Part shown: in pieces, positions 24,259 through 25,554 of the stretch
Position numbering within the stretch: the stretch's first letter is position 1
How the letters are laid out: each line of letters opens with the position of its first letter
Origin: CAG-1000 sp964545285
GTDB lineage: Bacteria > Bacillota_I > Bacilli_A > RF39 > UBA660
DNA: 25,554 bases
Assembly: GCA_964545285.1 (NCBI GenBank)
Contig: CAZJEW010000016.1
Coordinates: 1-25,554, forward strand
Direction: 5' to 3'
Position numbers and translations under genes: made by a program
Notes under the pieces: model-generated
Told to the model about the DNA's origin: nothing
Seen by the model: the letters and a program-made list of their open reading frames with translations, nothing else
Database searches by the model: none

Positions 24259-24286
24259 ATTATATCATATATATTACTTAACACAA
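24259..24286 (-). promoter_or_regulatory. Promoter of the metallopeptidase-flavodoxin pair
   Basis: Minus-strand TGATATAAT (24259-24267), an extended -10, with a weak -35 TTGTGT (24281-24286) at 16 bases; the -35 lies in the last codons of the XRE gene. Confidence 0.55.
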
Positions 24287-24987
24287 AAAACATCTATATT
24301 ATTTATATCATATTTTTGATTTTTAACTACTTTATATGATTCATTATCGCCATCTACATTACATCTAACTACATCATAAAATAATGTATCATAATACATA
24401 ACATTATCTCCGGATATTTTATATAATGAAAATCTTGGTGCTTGATGAATATTAATAACTCCAACATAATCAATAAATATTAATAACAATATGAATAATA
24501 TAAAATAGCTCAAATTGTAAATAAATCTTTTTAAATATGATAATTTCTTAGTAAACCTACAAACACCAATTAATGAAATAATTGCTCCAAAAACAGAATA
24601 AATTGATCCCCAACTACTTTCACTAGGAAATATCGCAATAGCTGTAATAGATATTAATACTCCAAACACAACTAATAATAAACCAATAAAATTATTTTTA
24701 TTTTCTATTTTTTTATTAGTATAATCTATTGTATTAATTATGTTTTCTTCTAACCTCTCTTGATATTCTTTTTCTTTTACTTTTTCACCACTCATTAAAT
24801 CATTTAAAGAAATATCAAGTTCAGTACACAAAGATTTAAATAATGATAAATCAGGCATGTTTCTTCCATTTTCCCAGTTTCCAATACTACGATCAGAAAC
24901 ACATAATTTTTCAGCTAAATCTTGTTGTGTCATATTTTTATTTTTTCTACATTCAGCAATAAATTTTCCGATTTTTTCTTGATTCAT
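24274..24987 (-). CDS. XRE-family regulator with three predicted membrane helices
   Basis: 237 residues. Residues 5-64 are a Cro/C1-type helix-turn-helix (TQQDLAEKLCVSDRSIGNWENGR), followed by a charged linker (65-95) with LMSGEKVKEKEYQERLEE, then three hydrophobic helices (about 100-120, 127-145, 157-178) and a tail of about 60 residues. An odd helix number would put the tail outside the cell. ATG 24985-24987 has an AAAGGAG site. The linker motif is also in the partial gene upstream, so the two are related regulators in tandem. The target is unknown; the metallopeptidase gene immediately follows and is the obvious candidate. A weak promoter candidate (TTAACC-17-TAAAAA with TGT) lies in the gap upstream. 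Confidence 0.8.
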   Translation of the reverse strand: MNQEKIGKFIAECRKNKNMTQQDLAEKLCVSDRSIGNWENGRNMPDLSLFKSLCTELDISLNDLMSGEKVKEKEYQERLEENIINTIDYTNKKIENKNNFIGLLLVVFGVLISITAIAIFPSESSWGSIYSVFGAIISLIGVCRFTKKLSYLKRFIYNLSYFILFILLLIFIDYVGVINIHQAPRFSLYKISGDNVMYYDTLFYDVVRCNVDGDNESYKVVKNQKYDINNIDVFCVK

Positions 24988-25093
24988 ATATCTTCTCCTT
25001 TCATTTAATCATCTTACATAATATTTGTGATTTTTAACAGGAAATATATCAAGGGTTAATAAAATATAAATTTAATAATACTTTATTTAACTG

Positions 25094-25136
25094 CTTTCAA
25101 TTGGCAAGAGCATCATATTACAACTCTTTTTGAAAG
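25094..25136 (-). repeat. Imperfect inverted repeat (possible structured leader or operator)
   Basis: CTTTCAA (25094-25100) and TTGAAAG (25130-25136) are perfect inverses; inside them AAGAG (25106-25110) and CTCTT (25124-25128) pair as well, giving a two-part stem with an asymmetric internal loop and a 13-base loop. It lies in the 247-base gap upstream of the XRE gene. Confidence 0.5.
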
Positions 25137-25154
25137 TCTATTCCAGATTTATTT

Positions 25155-25175
25155 TTGACGCTCATTATTGGTCAA
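25155..25175 (-). repeat. Short inverted repeat TTGAC/GTCAA
   Basis: TTGAC (25155-25159) and GTCAA (25171-25175) are inverted around 11 bases. With the neighbouring longer repeat it makes the gap unusually structured. Five base pairs could be chance. Confidence 0.3.
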
Positions 25176-25234
25176 TTTCCTGACGAAAAATGAACGTTTT
25201 ATTGTTCGTTTTAATTTATAAAAACTGTGATTTG

Positions 25235-25554
25235 CTATTTATTGTAATAGTTATCTTTTTGCTCATCAATATCTAGTTGTAATTTTTCAATCGTTCCATC
25301 ATTATGAACTTTATTCATATCGTTTCTTACTGTTTTTGGAAAAAGACTTTTCTTATCTTTTGCATAATCAGATCCGTCTCTTGGCATTTCGACTTCTAAT
25401 ACTAGATATTCATCATCAGATTTTTCAATAGTAATCTTATATGGAATTGATGAACCGCTATCTCCAATTATTTTGCTATTATCTTCATAATAAGTTTCTT
25501 CTAATTTTTCTTGATACTCTTTTTCACTCAATTTTTTCCCACTTAATAATTCAT
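25235..25554 (-). CDS. XRE-type regulator, C-terminal part only (cut by window edge)
   Basis: The frame is open to the right edge, so the start is outside the window. The first visible residues read ELLSGKKLSEKEYQEKLEE, which matches the post-HTH linker of the neighbouring XRE regulator (LMSGEKVKEKEYQERLEE); the missing part is therefore probably a Cro/C1-type HTH domain. A TTG at 25529-25531 in this frame is not a believable start, having no ribosome binding site and lying within this homologous stretch. The remaining 80 residues are hydrophilic (IPYKITIEKSDDEYLVLEVEMP, then a Lys/Asp-rich tail) with no membrane helix, unlike the neighbour. It ends TAG at 25235-25237. Confidence 0.7.
   Translation of the reverse strand, partial: ELLSGKKLSEKEYQEKLEETYYEDNSKIIGDSGSSIPYKITIEKSDDEYLVLEVEMPRDGSDYAKDKKSLFPKTVRNDMNKVHNDGTIEKLQLDIDEQKDNYYNK

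Noticed and set aside
25185..25215. Terminator of the right-edge XRE gene (GAAC/GTTC with T run)
   Set aside because: Only four base pairs; kept as a remark in the gap finding only.

Overview
The window is a single-stranded block of AT-rich bacterial chromosome: every gene I can support, 26 in all counting two cut by the window edges, lies on the minus strand. A Gram-positive type PolC replicase, promoters close to the sigma-A consensus, strong AGGAGG-type ribosome binding sites, a T-box leader and SipW-type secreted proteins all point to a low-GC Bacillota, probably a gut-type member of Bacilli near Erysipelotrichia or RF39-like lineages (the lineage is inference). Trp is written TGG and one TGA serves as a stop, so the code is standard, but of 24 visible stop codons 16 are TAA, 7 TAG and only 1 TGA.

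Layout, in transcription order from right to left. (a) 25.5-22.0 kb: two XRE regulators with a shared linker motif (one cut by the edge), a structured 250-bp non-coding gap, an unrecognised cytosolic HExxH metallopeptidase, a flavodoxin, and a third, membrane-bound XRE regulator. This accessory-looking cluster is the most likely place for something undescribed. (b) 22.0-15.8 kb: eight close-packed genes that look like one operon: DUF3795-like Cys-rich protein, GNAT acetyltransferase, ABC-2 exporter ATPase and permease, a YunG-like/Ada-zinc-domain fusion, a nitroreductase-like protein, a CYTH phosphohydrolase-like protein and a nucleotidyltransferase. (c) 15.7-14.76 kb: an unrecognised protein plus a small J-domain protein, ending in a clear terminator. 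(d) 14.7-13.7 kb: nucleoside 2-deoxyribosyltransferase-like and dimeric dUTPase-like genes that overlap (nucleotide-pool cleaning). (e) 13.7-13.1 kb: a membrane-anchored glucosaminidase-like wall hydrolase. (f) 13.1-9.58 kb: an aspartate T-box leader driving aspS-lysS, ending in a terminator. (g) 9.5-8.7 kb: a ZIP-family metal transporter. (h) 8.65-5.27 kb: a large modular surface protein with a SipW-type leader. (i) 5.2-0.18 kb: polC and a WalJ/YycJ-type metallo-hydrolase, coupled. (j) 0.11 kb to the edge: the start of a second SipW-type protein.

Regulatory architecture is compact. Near-consensus TTGNNN-N17-TATAAT promoters sit in gaps of 50-90 bp, several with an extended TGn -10. Three terminators include the stop codon of the gene they end, and the terminator of the surface-protein gene shares its 3' arm with the -35 box of polC. 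No tRNA, rRNA, CRISPR, insertion sequence or integrase was found. No gene-free stretch exceeds 300 bases; the longest are the T-box leader (12829-13108) and the gap 24988-25234.
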